Below, piece after piece: positions 29,441 through 40,336 of a DNA stretch of 64,000 nucleotides (its first letter is position 1; every line of letters starts with the position of its first letter). The stretch spans positions 1,364,001-1,428,000 of the forward strand of contig JADNRV010000001.1 of NCBI GenBank assembly GCA_015499995.1, in the 5' to 3' direction. This DNA comes from Flammula alnicola. Lineage: Eukaryota > Basidiomycota > Agaricomycetes > Agaricales > Strophariaceae. The notes beneath the pieces are model-generated. The model worked only from the letters and a program-made list of their open reading frames with translations. It did not search any database and had not been told where the DNA came from. A program made the translations under genes and the position numbers.

Positions 29441-32400
29441 CTAATTCTCCAATTTCTTCAACTCTTTCTTCATCTCTTCGATGTCCTTTGCAAACCCGTT
29501 CGAGTTGCCAGAGGCATCTGACTTTGGGTTCCCAGAATAAACTCCTCCATCGGGAGATGTCGGCTTGCCGTCATCCTTGCGTAACCACTCATCCAGCTGA
29601 ATAGAAATCGAACGCGCCTTCAACCGAAAGTGGGTCTCTATAATGTCGCCAAACGGTTCAGGTGGATTTTTCAGGTTTCCAAGCATCTAGGGGAACCAAT
29701 TATCAATTTATCCTCCCAAAATCACGTTATTTACTCACTGCCGTTTTCACCACCATTCGACGCACGTTGGCAGAATCTATCAAATCGTCAAAATGAAGGT
29801 CACATGAGGGTCAAGAAAACTGACAAGCTAGCGACTGCGAACTGCCCCCGCTTGATGCCCAAGCTGGCTCGTTCAAATAGGGTTCGTCGCAAAGGATCAT
29901 TGATTGGATAGAAATAAGAACCTGGGGAGGAATTCCATGAGCTCAGTGCATTTCCAAGGAATAACACCCACTTGGAGCAGGGTGGACTTCCCAGCAACCC
30001 AGCCAGGCCCTTGCCAGGTCCCGAGAAGTGAAAGGCAAACTTTGCCATCCTGGTGTCCCCTAATTTTAATACTTAAAGGGATCAATGACAGTGACTAGCC
30101 TACCGCGTATAGGTTGGGGTTGAAACGGAATTTACCACCATTGGTCTAAAGAATATAAGAAAAGTCTCTATGCTGTACGGCTGAATTCCACCTACTGTCA
30201 TATATTTCACACTTGGAGGAGATTGATTATAACTCGGTCCTAGGAAAATATCAAACAAAAAGCTAAAAATCGAGTTAAACATTATTCCGACGAAAAAGAA
30301 ATGATTAACATACCATCCATTGTGATATCTATGGTTGTCATAAAAACATGAGTTATAAAACTTTTCCATGACAACGAGAACATACGGAGTGCCTTCAGGC
30401 CCAGTGATCAATCCCTTAATGACATCAACCCGAGTTTCATCCACTCTTAGAAATATGGACGAGCCCCATGAGACAGGAAGATTGGTAGTAAGAATGGCAA
30501 GCTTTAAAAATTAGGATTGAGCACATGTAGATGCAAGAGATGACGTACTTCTTTCGCAATGGCTAGCGAACGTTTTGGGATATCAGAACTGGCCAACATC
30601 CGCGCTTCATTGTCATAGAAGAATTTGTAATGAGGCGTCGAGTCTGATTCATCCGCTGTGCCCGTCGTTGGGATAGTCATGTCACAATATTCGAACCTTA
30701 CTCGTGTAGCCCAGTCCATATAGGCTCGTTGCACGGCTTCCTCTGACGCTCCAGCCTCGACGCGATATTGTGGGGCAGATGACGATGACGAAATGTTCGG
30801 CAGTGAAGCGTGAAGGCGATCCACAAAAGCATCGCCCTTTGTATCGCGCAGAGAGCGGTCAATGGCTTTGACAGTGGCAAGTATGCGTCGGCAGAAACGA
30901 AGCAGTTTCTGATTTTCGTCAGACACCGCCACCGCAGCTTGGCCCTCGACTTTCTCCCTCATGTCGACAGTCATGCGTTTCTGCTCCTCTGTCAGTTCTT
31001 CCGGAGGAGTGTCGGGTAGTTTATTGCCCTCTAGACCTTTCAAGGCGGCCTGAGCTTGGATGGCGATGCCCTCTAAGAGTTCTCTCGGACCTGAGCTTCC
31101 TTCATAAACAATGGTGCGTTCTCGAATCTGGTTATTCTTGGCAGTAATAGCTTTAACGGAAGCAACGACCATGATCGGCATGGCCATCATGCTGGCCAGA
31201 GCTTCGTGATTAGAAATGGTCTGCAGGATTAGGGTTAGCAATGAAGAACATGAGGTGAGAGAAAGAAGGGAAAAATACCTCCAGCCATTCCAGAAGTTCA
31301 AAGTAGAGGATTGACCGATCGGACATGTCTGCCAGGGAATCATTCTGAAGGAGCTTGCTACAGACGTGGTTGAAGCGCCTTCGAAGGTGAGCCAGTGCAG
31401 TCGGATGGACGAGGTAGTCACTCGTCCGCCCACCGCCTTCACGATTGAGATTCGGGAGGAAGACGCGTATTGCACTCAGCAACTTTGAAATCTTTTCGTC
31501 CCTCGCCCTTTGCGCAGCCTGCGCCCTCAACTGTCCTGTGATCTGAAAGGATCAAGGTAAACACAAGACGGTGGCTGTACGAATAAAAAGAGAAAGTACT
31601 TACATCTTCTGTGGCATCTCCATCATATCCTGTACCACCCTTGGCCCGTTTCCCTTGGACATTGGCGTAGTAAAGCAGATCTCCCTCGTCATTCTCTTGG
31701 GGTGAAAACGAATCTGTCTTACGGCGCTTCGTGTTCCTAATGGACGAATCAACATTATCCGCCGCATCCTGATTCTGCTGGCTAAAGAAGTCATCAAGCA
31801 TTGTCAATCCAACACCAAGAATGACTCCTTGGAGATCGGGACAGTGAAAAAGTGGATCTTCCCGTGTCGTGGAATGTTTCTCATGGTCGACTGAGATGGG
31901 TTCGCCACACGCTAAACACACTTTAGAATGACACCGCGGACACGTTTTCGCGACTCTGGCCCGCAGTCGGTCGATGTATGTTGAAAAGTCGGGCTATAAT
32001 AGCATTTGAGTGTTTGAAGTGGGAAGAGTAGAAACAAAGGCCCACGTGCAAGGCAAAGAAATCGCCCTTGGACCGAGAGATTGATGCGCCACAATCTTGA
32101 GGACATGGACACGTAGGGGAACTAAGTTGGGAATAGAGGCTGAACAAAAACATCTGTTCTCCTCCTTCCGGACAACCTTTCATCCACTGTCCTTGAGTCA
32201 AGATGGGCACCGTTTCGTTCGTTTCAGGTATGACCATTGTCTCTGGATATTCTTCTATTTCAATCACTTCCTCCTTCCGATCCTTGGAGAAGAAAATCCC
32301 TGGTAATCACTAATGTGAGTTAGACAACGACAAACAGTCGACGGCGCTTGCCAGAATATGGATCAACGTTGGCGTTTCCACCACCCGTGGTGCCAGTCGT

Positions 32401-32856
32401 TCTCTTCATGTCGTCGAAGTCTGAATCGTAATCTGCATAGTCTGCGCCATCTATAATAGAGGATGAACTTCCTGCCTCTAAAGAGCGGCGTAACCTGACT
32501 TACCATCATCACTATCTTCCTGTGCTGCCTCTCCATCAGAATCCATCTTCTCATCGTCGCCATCTTCGGGAGTCTATGGTTCACTTTTTAATATCGGTCG
32601 TAGAAAGGGTAAATCGTAACTTACAGGAGGTCGTTGTGGTTTGCTCTCGGACATCTCCACATCTTCGTCCTTTATATGGTCGAATTTGCCCTCAAAGAAT
32701 CTTTCGGCAGCCTGTTCTACATCCTTGTATTGTTTTAATGCAGCGCGCGCTTGGGCAGGCGTCGCCCCCTGTTGAGAACAAATGAGATGACCCCTTGGAA
32801 CTTGGTTCTGGATCACGCACCATCTCAACAAGTTGTTGGATCTCGGTCTCTGACAT
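29441..32856 (-). CDS. UBA - IBR-like zinc finger - BIRC6/UBE2O-type UBC protein
   Basis: Putative ubiquitin-conjugating enzyme of unusual layout. The N-terminus reads MSETEIQQLVEMGATPAQAR, a UBA domain. After an acidic linker comes a Cys-rich region: CPCPQDCGASI, then TCPRCHSKVCLACGEPISVDHEKH. Its Cys/His spacing resembles the IBR (between-RING) fold of RBR ligases, but no RING1 or RING2 was seen. A long helical middle region follows. The C-terminal UBC domain carries VDVIKGLITGPEGTPY, NPNLYADGKVCLSLLGTW with the presumed catalytic Cys, and STLLQVLISIQSMIL plus DEPYLNEP. The last two place the E2 fold near BIRC6/UBE2O. A short acidic-basic coiled tail ends the protein. The ATG is at 32856 and the stop at 29441, with about ten introns. 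Target and pathway are unknown; protein quality control or membrane-linked ubiquitination is only a guess. Confidence 0.8.
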
Positions 32857-33399
32857 CTTGCAAACCGCGCAGAAATGATGGCTGATTTATCGTGTTTCTT
32901 GGCTAAATCCTTCGCCCTTCGAGATTAGGTCTGAGAAGTTTCTGGTGGTTGCTTGGAAGTGGGCGGCTACAGAGAGCACATGGTTTAGCATCAAGCTCAG
33001 CAATGTTTACGTAAGGTAACCACGTCTAGAACTGTCGACGTTTTCAAAACGTTCGCAAAGTTCAAATGTATGGAGACAAAAAATAAATTGTTGTCAACTG
33101 GATATATATAACGCAGCATGAGGCTGCAAGGAAGTTATGGAACACTGCGAGTACAGAAGCCATTGGCGAATATTGATAAAAATGATGAGGAAAACGGGCT
33201 CGAGAACACAGTTATCGGTAGCGTAACACACCAGTTCCTAAGAGGAAATGAAAGCGAGGGGTGATAACAACGTCCAAGCTCGCCTAAGCACTGGATATAA
33301 GGTAAAAAAGCGTCACTTGTCGTGTACATAATTGCAAAAGTTTAAATACCTAAAATACCAGAGAGAAATGGATAGCAGACGCAACCTACACAATCACCT
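32857..33399. other. Intergenic region upstream of the UBC gene
   Basis: Promoter side of the UBC-domain gene and 3' flank of the Opy2-like gene. A 64-codon minus frame at 33135-33329 has no family signature. Nothing else stands out. Confidence 0.45.
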
Positions 33400-35413
33400 T
33401 TACTTCTTCGGGGGCAACGCACTGTCGCGGTCGAAGCCCAGAGGGTACGACGATAGATCGCTGGTGAGTGCCAATGTATCGAGACTGGCACGCTGGTGGT
33501 TGCCGAACGACGAAGGCGGAGGTCCCGTGGGTTCAGATTCAATTTGGAAAGGGAAAGAACCCAGCCCCGAAGACGCAGTAGAAAGCTGAGAACCTGTCGA
33601 CAAGCCCAATGTACGCCTGTCGGGGGGTGCAGGAAGAGAATCATTTAAGGGTCCATCCTGGGACGTGAAAGTCGTCTTAGTTGGGTCCGCGCTGAATGAC
33701 TGGTGGCTAAGAGGTGACGGCGGAGCGATAACAAATGTATGTTGGTGGAGTGGGGAAGTAGAATTGTTGGTAAACGATTGTTGAGCTAGTGGCGATACTG
33801 GGGGAGATCTAATCGGTCGGTCTGAGATAGGAGAAGGGGGCACGAACGGGAACGATTCCAGAATGGAATCCGCCCGCGTAGAAGTGGCCGAAAGAACAGA
33901 AGAACCTGAAATTCTTCGCCTGTCTAGGCCTTGAGCCTGTGCCTGTGCTTGTGCGTGAGCAAGGGCGCGTTGTTGCTGTTCTTGCAAAGTTCCGGCACTG
34001 GCAGGTGGGGTGACCAGTCGTCCCATGGTAGTTCTGTACGAATTTGCGCTCCCCGGAGATTTAACACCATTGAGACCAACATTGACCCGCGTGGCACTGG
34101 CGATGTCGACGACAGAACCCGCTTGTGTGCTCATACTTGAAGGACGACTCTCGTCGTTAGATCGTGACCAAGGATGATTTGGACCTTGCGGGACCCAGTC
34201 CGATGTGGTAGAATCCCGAGCAGGTTGGGCCGATAGATGGCCAAAGGTAGACTTTGAAGGAGATGCAGACGCAGCATAGTTCGCGTGTGTCGACATGTTT
34301 TCGTCACCAAAGGGATCGGCGGCTTCTTGACTTTCATCTGCCTCCTTTAGCATATCATTTGGGCCGAACGATGTAGCAGCCAGAGGGGATTTAGCAATTG
34401 GCCTACTGTACGCGGGGGGTTTCAAGGTGTCAGAAGAACCATTTGCATTGAGTGAACCTGCACTGATGACTTCGGCTTTGACGACCCCCAAGACTTGGCG
34501 AACCGCTCCTTTTGTAGGTGTCATGATCATTGGCGCTTCATTCAAGAAGTCGCTGGAATAACTGGCACTTGACATGTAGGAGTTCCTTGATGAAACCCCC
34601 GATACCCCGAACGTGTAGATTGCGAATATCCATTTGTCGAACGAAGGTTATCGTGAGAAACGTTGACATGATCAAGGTTAAGGTTCAGCTCTGGAGAACG
34701 AGCAGGGCGAACAGGGAAAGAAGACGTAGTGGATGGGAGGGTATTTGTATCTGAACGAGTCAACGATGCACGGTGAGAGTCGGCAGGGACAAGAGCGATA
34801 GGTATAACGTTAGTCCCTTCTGTACCCGCTGTTTGAATGGAGTTTGTGTCATCAAATGGATTAATGGGAGGATTGAAACCTTCGGGTGGATGAGAAGAGG
34901 AGGGTTGCGAGTGAGGATCAAGGTCGATGGTGGTATCGGAATTCGATGAGTAAACTCTGATAGTGTGGAGTTCGGATGGTGTTTTTTCGGTGGGATTTGG
35001 CCGATTGAGGACAGTCTCTGCAGGGGCTGGTACATCCTTCTTTATTTCCCGTGAATTTGGGCGGTTCTTGCGGATAAGAGAGCCCTTGCGATAGCGGAGG
35101 AATAGAAAAATGGCAATGGCAAAAAAGGCGATAGCGCCGACTACACCACCAGCAAGCGCGCCTTTACTAACTCCGCCCCCAGAAGATGTGGATGTACCCT
35201 GCTTTGCAACACAGTGTTAAAGGCGCAAGTGTTACAGTCCCTGCAGAAAATAATGTTATGAACGGGGCAGGAAATTTGTAAAGTGTTTGGGGCGGACCTG
35301 TTAATCCGAACGCAGTCCTGATCTGAAGAACAACTGCAGGGCAACGGAGCTGGACAATTGACAATTTGGGAGCAGTTGGCGTCCTGACGGGCGAAAATAA
35401 GATGGGAAACCAT
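33400..35413 (-). CDS. OPY2: Opy2-like membrane anchor, with two apparent frame breaks
   Basis: Opy2 is a single-pass membrane protein that tethers the Ste50 adaptor in the HOG osmostress and filamentation MAPK pathways. Exon 1 gives the Cys-rich Opy2 N-terminal pattern (NCPAPLPCSCSSDQDC...). After an intron come CNTCAFNT and then CVAKQG, a Gly/Ser hinge, and one transmembrane segment (GGVVGAIAFFAIAIFLFLRYRKG). A long Ser/Pro-rich cytoplasmic tail includes SYSSDFLNEAPMIMTPTKGAVRQVLGVVKAEV, given here only in part by position (near 34480-34570). Two joins do not keep frame. Near 35213, one base seems missing between CAFNT and CVAKQG. Near 34595-34610, a near-tandem TCGGGG(T/G)-type octamer shifts frame before SSRNSYMSSAS. 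No plausible intron repairs either. The gene may be a recent pseudogene or the sequence may carry errors. No clear signal peptide was found at the ATG at 35413. Confidence 0.7.
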
Positions 35414-35609
35414 TGTACAGAAAAAGAGCGTGGATAGACGTGAAAGAAAGAAAGATAGGGAGAGCGAAAGTGAAGATGACCGCTGGGAGAGTGGGAGGTG
35501 AGGAGGGTAGAAACGAATAGTACCTGTTTCGAGGGCAATCGTGGGAAATCACACGCAGCACATGGCTAATATTATCGGATTACGTACTCAGATAACTCTC
35601 CCTTGCCCA
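35414..35609. promoter_or_regulatory. Divergent promoter of the Opy2-like gene and Caf16
   Basis: Only 196 bases separate the two start codons. The sequence is purine-rich on the + strand on the left (GAAAGAAAGAAAG-type). No specific factor site is recognised. Confidence 0.45.
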
Positions 35610-36788
35610 ATGTCTGTCATCTCCGTATCCAATTTAACTTTCTCTTACAACGCCTTCTCTCCCCCTTCTCTCGTAAATGTAAATATCGACCTACCTCCAG
35701 GCTCAAGGACAATTCTCATTGGCGCCAATGGAGGTCCGGGTTATTTTCCCTTAGTTTTCATTCCCCTTATCCGTCTAGATCTTTAGCCGGAAAGTCTACT
35801 CTTCTCCAACTGCTTGCTGGCAAAAAGCTCGTCAGTGCCAACGAAGCTGACGTGAGGATCAAAGGACAAGATGTTTTTAGGAATTCTCCGCCTGGCGTCA
35901 CCTTCCTGGGCACTGAATGGTCCGTTTCCGTCCCAACTCTTCGTTCTATCATTTCACATTATGTAGGGCGATGAATCCAGTCGTCCGCGGCGATATCGGG
36001 GTCTCCGAGTTTCTAGATTCTGTGGGCGGTTACCGGCACAAGGAAAGGAGAGATCGCCTCCTCGATCTTCTAGACGTTGATTTAGATTGGCGAATGCATA
36101 AAATATCTGACGGCGAGCGCCGTCGAGTGCAACTCTGTTTCGGATTGATGGCTCCATGGGATGTTTTACTACTCGACGAGGTCCGTCGGGAACTAACTTG
36201 ACGAAAACGTCTTTAATTTCAGTTCTAGGTTACTGTTGACTTGGACGTCCTGGTTCGCGACGATTTACTCAAATTCCTAAAGGCTGATAGTGAGGAGAGG
36301 GGAGCAACTATACTTTGTAAATCTTTCTGAGCTAATATTGCAATTTTTTTCTAATTATATCCTTGTCTCTTTTATAGATGCTACGCACATCTTTGACGGC
36401 TTGAACGATTTCCCGACCCATATTGCTCACATGCGCTTTGGGTCCTTTGCTACTCTTCCCACACCCTGGCCGTACACCGAGAGCAATGCCTTGGCCACCG
36501 CCGTCCCGTCCACGACGCCCCTGTACAATATAGCTCTTCAATGGTTAAAGCAAGACAGGGAATTCAGTCGGGAGCTGGAAAGACAGGGAAAGAAAGTAGT
36601 GCGAGGTGCTCGTAAAAACGAGGCAGGTTATCTTCTTTCTTATGCATGGCTCAATATAACTGATGGTTCTCTTTTAGACTATACCAACTGATTCAGAGAC
36701 ATTCTACAGAAAGTGAGCAGCCTCGTCTGCATTAATGTTACCGCACTCCTGACCTTTTCGCACATCCAGGTATGACTATAGTCATTAG
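35610..36788 (+). CDS. CAF16: ABC-type ATPase of the Caf16 family
   Basis: Soluble ABC ATPase without membrane domain; yeast Caf16 associates with the CCR4-NOT complex and links to transcription control. Walker A, GANGAGKST, is rebuilt across the first intron. The signature motif is the family's degenerate ISDGERRRVQL in place of LSGGQ. Walker B is WDVLLLDE followed by VTVDLDVLVRDDLL, with the usual Caf16 spacing. The H-loop reads YATHIFDGL and the segment GSFATLPTPWP follows it. Length, about 300 residues over roughly six exons, fits the family. The last intron splits the tail FYRKYDYSH. The start is the ATG at 35610; an upstream in-frame stretch from 35541 is non-conserved. Assignment to Caf16 is confident; the cellular role in this organism is inferred. 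Confidence 0.92.
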
Positions 36789-37076
36789 GAAAGGAGTGCA
36801 TACTATTAGATGGCCTCTAGACCCCACATTTAAATTCTGCAGGAAGAAGAGTAGATACATACTAGCATTGTAGATAATATTCATATGTACTTAGCCAATG
36901 ACTCTGTCGTTCAACCGTCGTTTCTCTGTATTCCACTTTTCTGCTTATGTAATATCACAGTTTATCTCCAACCTCTTGCTTTAGCTTGTGGCATCTCTTC
37001 CTTGGACTTATTATTCTTGCCGCCTCCTGGCTACTTTGTCAAACCTCAAAATCTTGAAACATACAATTAGAAGCAA

Positions 37077-39014
37077 ATGTCTGATCCTGTTGAGATCATT
37101 GACTTGACGAGTCCAAGATCCCCACTGGTAGAGATACCGGATTCCGAGGCTGAGCCTCGAGCGGCTTCACCACAAAACACTTCGAATATGGAAACGGGCA
37201 AGAAAAAGAGGAGAAGATCCAAAAAGTCGTCAGTGAACGCGGGTTCCACGAAGGCCACGCCCGAGTCGCGCAGTACCTCGGAAGAACGGAACCCAGAGTT
37301 AGACGTTAAACGAAAACGAAAGAAGAGTTCAATGGAGGGCCACACAGAAAACCCCACCAGGCACGGGCGCAAAGACGACGAAAAGCCTGAAAATGTCGGT
37401 TCCCAAGATATATTTTTTGTGGATTTGGCTCCAGCGCCTATTCCTTCGCTAAGGCCCACTACGGCGCAAGTGCCCAATACATCGAATGGAAGTGAAGCTT
37501 CGGGGAAGTTGCTCGTGCCAGCGCATGTCACGGTCTTAGGAAGCACACCAGTGGAGATTATCCATCCATTGACGGAGGACGAGGAGGACGAGGATTTCAT
37601 CAAATATCTTGACTACGAAGATTCAAAGGTCAGCTTCCCTTCCCTTCAAATATCCGGCATTCACTCAGATGCGTTCTAAAGCATATACTTCGGTATTACG
37701 ACGACATCCCGAGTGAAAGTGCGGTTCTCAATCGGACTGTGTGCAAAAACTGTGGAGCAGAAGGGGAGCATAAAACTTCCGCCTGTCCAGTACAAATTGT
37801 GAGTTGCTACATGTTGTTGGATCCATTCCTAATTCCCATTTACCTTCAATTTTATTCAGTGTTTAACCTGTGGTGTGCGCAATGAACATTCTACTCGATC
37901 TTGTCCCATAAGCAAAGTCTGCTTCACGTGTGGTATGAAGGGACACATTAACGCAGTGCGTTCTTGTCCTATATAATGACGGCCGACAGTCTTGCTTATG
38001 TTTACCCAGAACTGCCCCAATCGACGATCAGCTCGTGCTCTACTGTCATCGCAAGAAATGGAGTGCGATCGGTGCTCATCCTCCCATCATAAAACAAATG
38101 TACGATCTACCCTCTTTTTTTTGGATTTCTATCTTATGCCTTGACCGTAGGAATGCCCAACAATGTGGCGTTTGTATGAATATTTCTCTGGAGAAGAACA
38201 GATTCACATACTCGCCCAGCGCGAATCCAAGAAATATATGAAATTGGGCGAAGGAGGCGAGGGTTATGTCGCCGATGACGAGTGGTGTTATAATTGTGGA
38301 AATTGCGGGCACTGGGGAGATGTTTGTCGATATCACGGTTCTCATGCCCATACCACGTCTCTGATCTTTTTATTTTTGCAGGATTGTCATGATATCGAGA
38401 AGACTCGATTTCCCGACGACCACTCGGCATTTAGTATATACAACATCATGACCGGACCATTTTTCGACCCTGCAAAGGAACCAAAAACCTCTACCTCAAG
38501 GTCCAGAGTCAGGGATCGGGAAAATATGGAGGACATCTCGGGTTGGGGCAAGGGTGCTCCTGATCGCGTTGGTCGGCAAGCAAGGATGAAGTCTAGGGCG
38601 GCGCTAGAAAAGCAAGCGCATCAGGTTGAAGACGATCCCGATGACTGGTTTGGAAACCCTCTGAACCGCACTGGGTCGTCCAACCGCAGGCCTCCGAAAG
38701 ACTCGTCGAAGTCATTCTCATTTGGACCATCTGTAAGCGGAGGACGGCAGTATGCCTCGCCATCCGACTCTGGCCCTCCCAGCCTTTTGATGCGCTTAGG
38801 GGGCTACCAGCATGGTGATCAAGACTCTCGAGACTCTCGATCAAGTCGCTCTCGCGGGTCTCAGCGCTCGCATAAACGCGACTATCCAGATAATCCGCCA
38901 ACTGGCAGCCGTGATAGTCGCCGCCGGCGTGAGGATAGGTCTTCAAATCATTATTCAGATAGACCGCGAAACGATTCTGGGCCTCGGTATAAAGGTGGAT
39001 ATGTTGCAAGATAG
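37077..39014 (+). CDS. AIR1: Air1/Air2-like CCHC zinc-knuckle protein (TRAMP complex)
   Basis: RNA-binding subunit that in yeast works with Trf4/5 and Mtr4 in nuclear RNA surveillance. Five zinc knuckles are read across introns: CKNCGAEGEHKTSAC, CLTCGVRNEHSTRSC, CFTCGMKGHINANC, CDRCSSSHHKTNEC and CYNCGNCGHWGDDC. After knuckle 4 comes the family segment PTMWRLYEYF, which in Air proteins contacts the poly(A) polymerase. The N-terminus opens MSDPVEIIDLTSPRSP; VEIIDLT matches the SUMO-interacting-motif pattern. It is followed by a basic KKKRRRSKKS stretch that could be a nuclear signal. The C-terminal region is Arg/Ser/Asp-rich (RS-like), longer than in yeast Air proteins. About five introns. Start ATG at 37077 and stop at 39012-39014. 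Confidence 0.9.
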
Positions 39015-39235
39015 CATTTCTTCTTGTGATCTTGGACCCGGTACATGTAGTACTATTCGACGTAGCTAGGATGTATCATTTCGTTTTTCTAGGGTGACCC
39101 TTGAGAAAATGGAGACAAAAGGCTTGATTTAGCTTAAATTCCTTGCCCGGCTATTCATGCGGTAATCAAAATTCATTAGTTGCACAGCTATTACTTTACA
39201 TCAACACTCTTACTTGCTCTACACTTGTGACTATC

Positions 39236-40219
39236 ATGCTGGGAAGTTTCGCAGCCCTGCCTCTGGATCTAGGGGGGATTGCAGCGCAGAAGGCTCGCTC
39301 CGCGTCACGGCAAACTTCCTCACTACGCCAAGCGCAGTCCGACTCGAACAACCAAGGAAACGACAATGGGGTTCTTGCCCGAACTGCAGTGTCGCTTGAG
39401 TATGCATCTCTGGTTAATACTGGCCACTGTCCTCTCGGTATATATGTTGTGCCATCCTCCACCAATCTGTTCGTTTGGGACGCTGTCTTCTTTGTTCACC
39501 AGGGTGGGTGCAATCAGCTGCTCTCCGCTCATGTTTTCGCGACATATGTGCCACTCCTCATATTCACTCAGGGTATTACGCCGATTCCATACTCAAGTTT
39601 CGCCTGACGTTTCCGACAAACTATCCTGAAAGCCCTCCCGCGGTTGATTTCGTGACGGACGTATTTCACCCCCTAATATCTCAGACGGGATCCTTCAACC
39701 TGGCCCCTCGATTTCGTCCCTGGAGGTAGGAGTACAACGGAATGGATATTCGACATCTTGTCATTGATGAAGTGTTGAATCCTAGACCAAAAGAACATCA
39801 TGCTTTTGACGTCCTCCACTGGATCAAAGTTGCATTCAAGAAACACGCTTTAGATAGCTTCCAGGAGTCTGATTGTTTTAACAAAGAGGCTTTTCGGTGT
39901 GTATCTTCCCTCGTACTAACATTCTTATATACTCACACATCCTCGTCGCGCAGCTTGTACGATTGTCAATTGCTATGCGCAATCTATAATTTATCTTACT
40001 TTTTTCAGGTATCACGATTCAACGCAGTCATTTGCTGCGTTAGCCACACAATCAGCTTCGTTGTCGCAATCCGAGTCGGCCTTATTTGACTCAGACCATC
40101 CTTCGCCGATGGGTAACGTTGGAACAGAGATTGTTTTCCAGAAGTTAACGCCAGAGCAACTTGCTCGGGAAAGGTCCAAGTTGGGATTAAAAGAATGGCA
40201 AAGTAATACAGGGTCATAG
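39236..40219 (+). CDS. AKTIP/FTS-like catalytically inactive E2 variant (UEV)
   Basis: A UBC-fold protein resembling AKTIP (fused toes), which acts with Hook and FHIP in dynein-linked endosome movement; fungal Fts1 does so in hyphae. Visible segments are LEYASLVNTGHCPLGIYVVP, then across an intron HQGYYADSILKFRLTFP, then NYPESPPAVDFVTDVFHPLI. Where an active E2 has its catalytic Cys, this protein reads HPLISQTGSFNL, so it is a UEV. The segment RPKEHHAFDVLHWIKVAFKK continues the fold. A C-terminal tail (LATQSASLSQSESALF, then VFQKLTPEQLARERSKLG) ends at 40219. Introns lie near 39503-39570, 39731-39790 and 39898-40008. The start is placed at the ATG at 39236; its N-terminus is poorly conserved and could be misplaced. 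Confidence 0.82.
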
Positions 40220-40336
40220 TGGCCAATTATCGGATGGTCTGTACGTTAAATTATATACTTCGGTGCTATATGTTAGATCTCTATACTGTAGATTCGTGCG
40301 TTATTAAACGAAAAATAGAGTTGGCGTGCTCTATGG

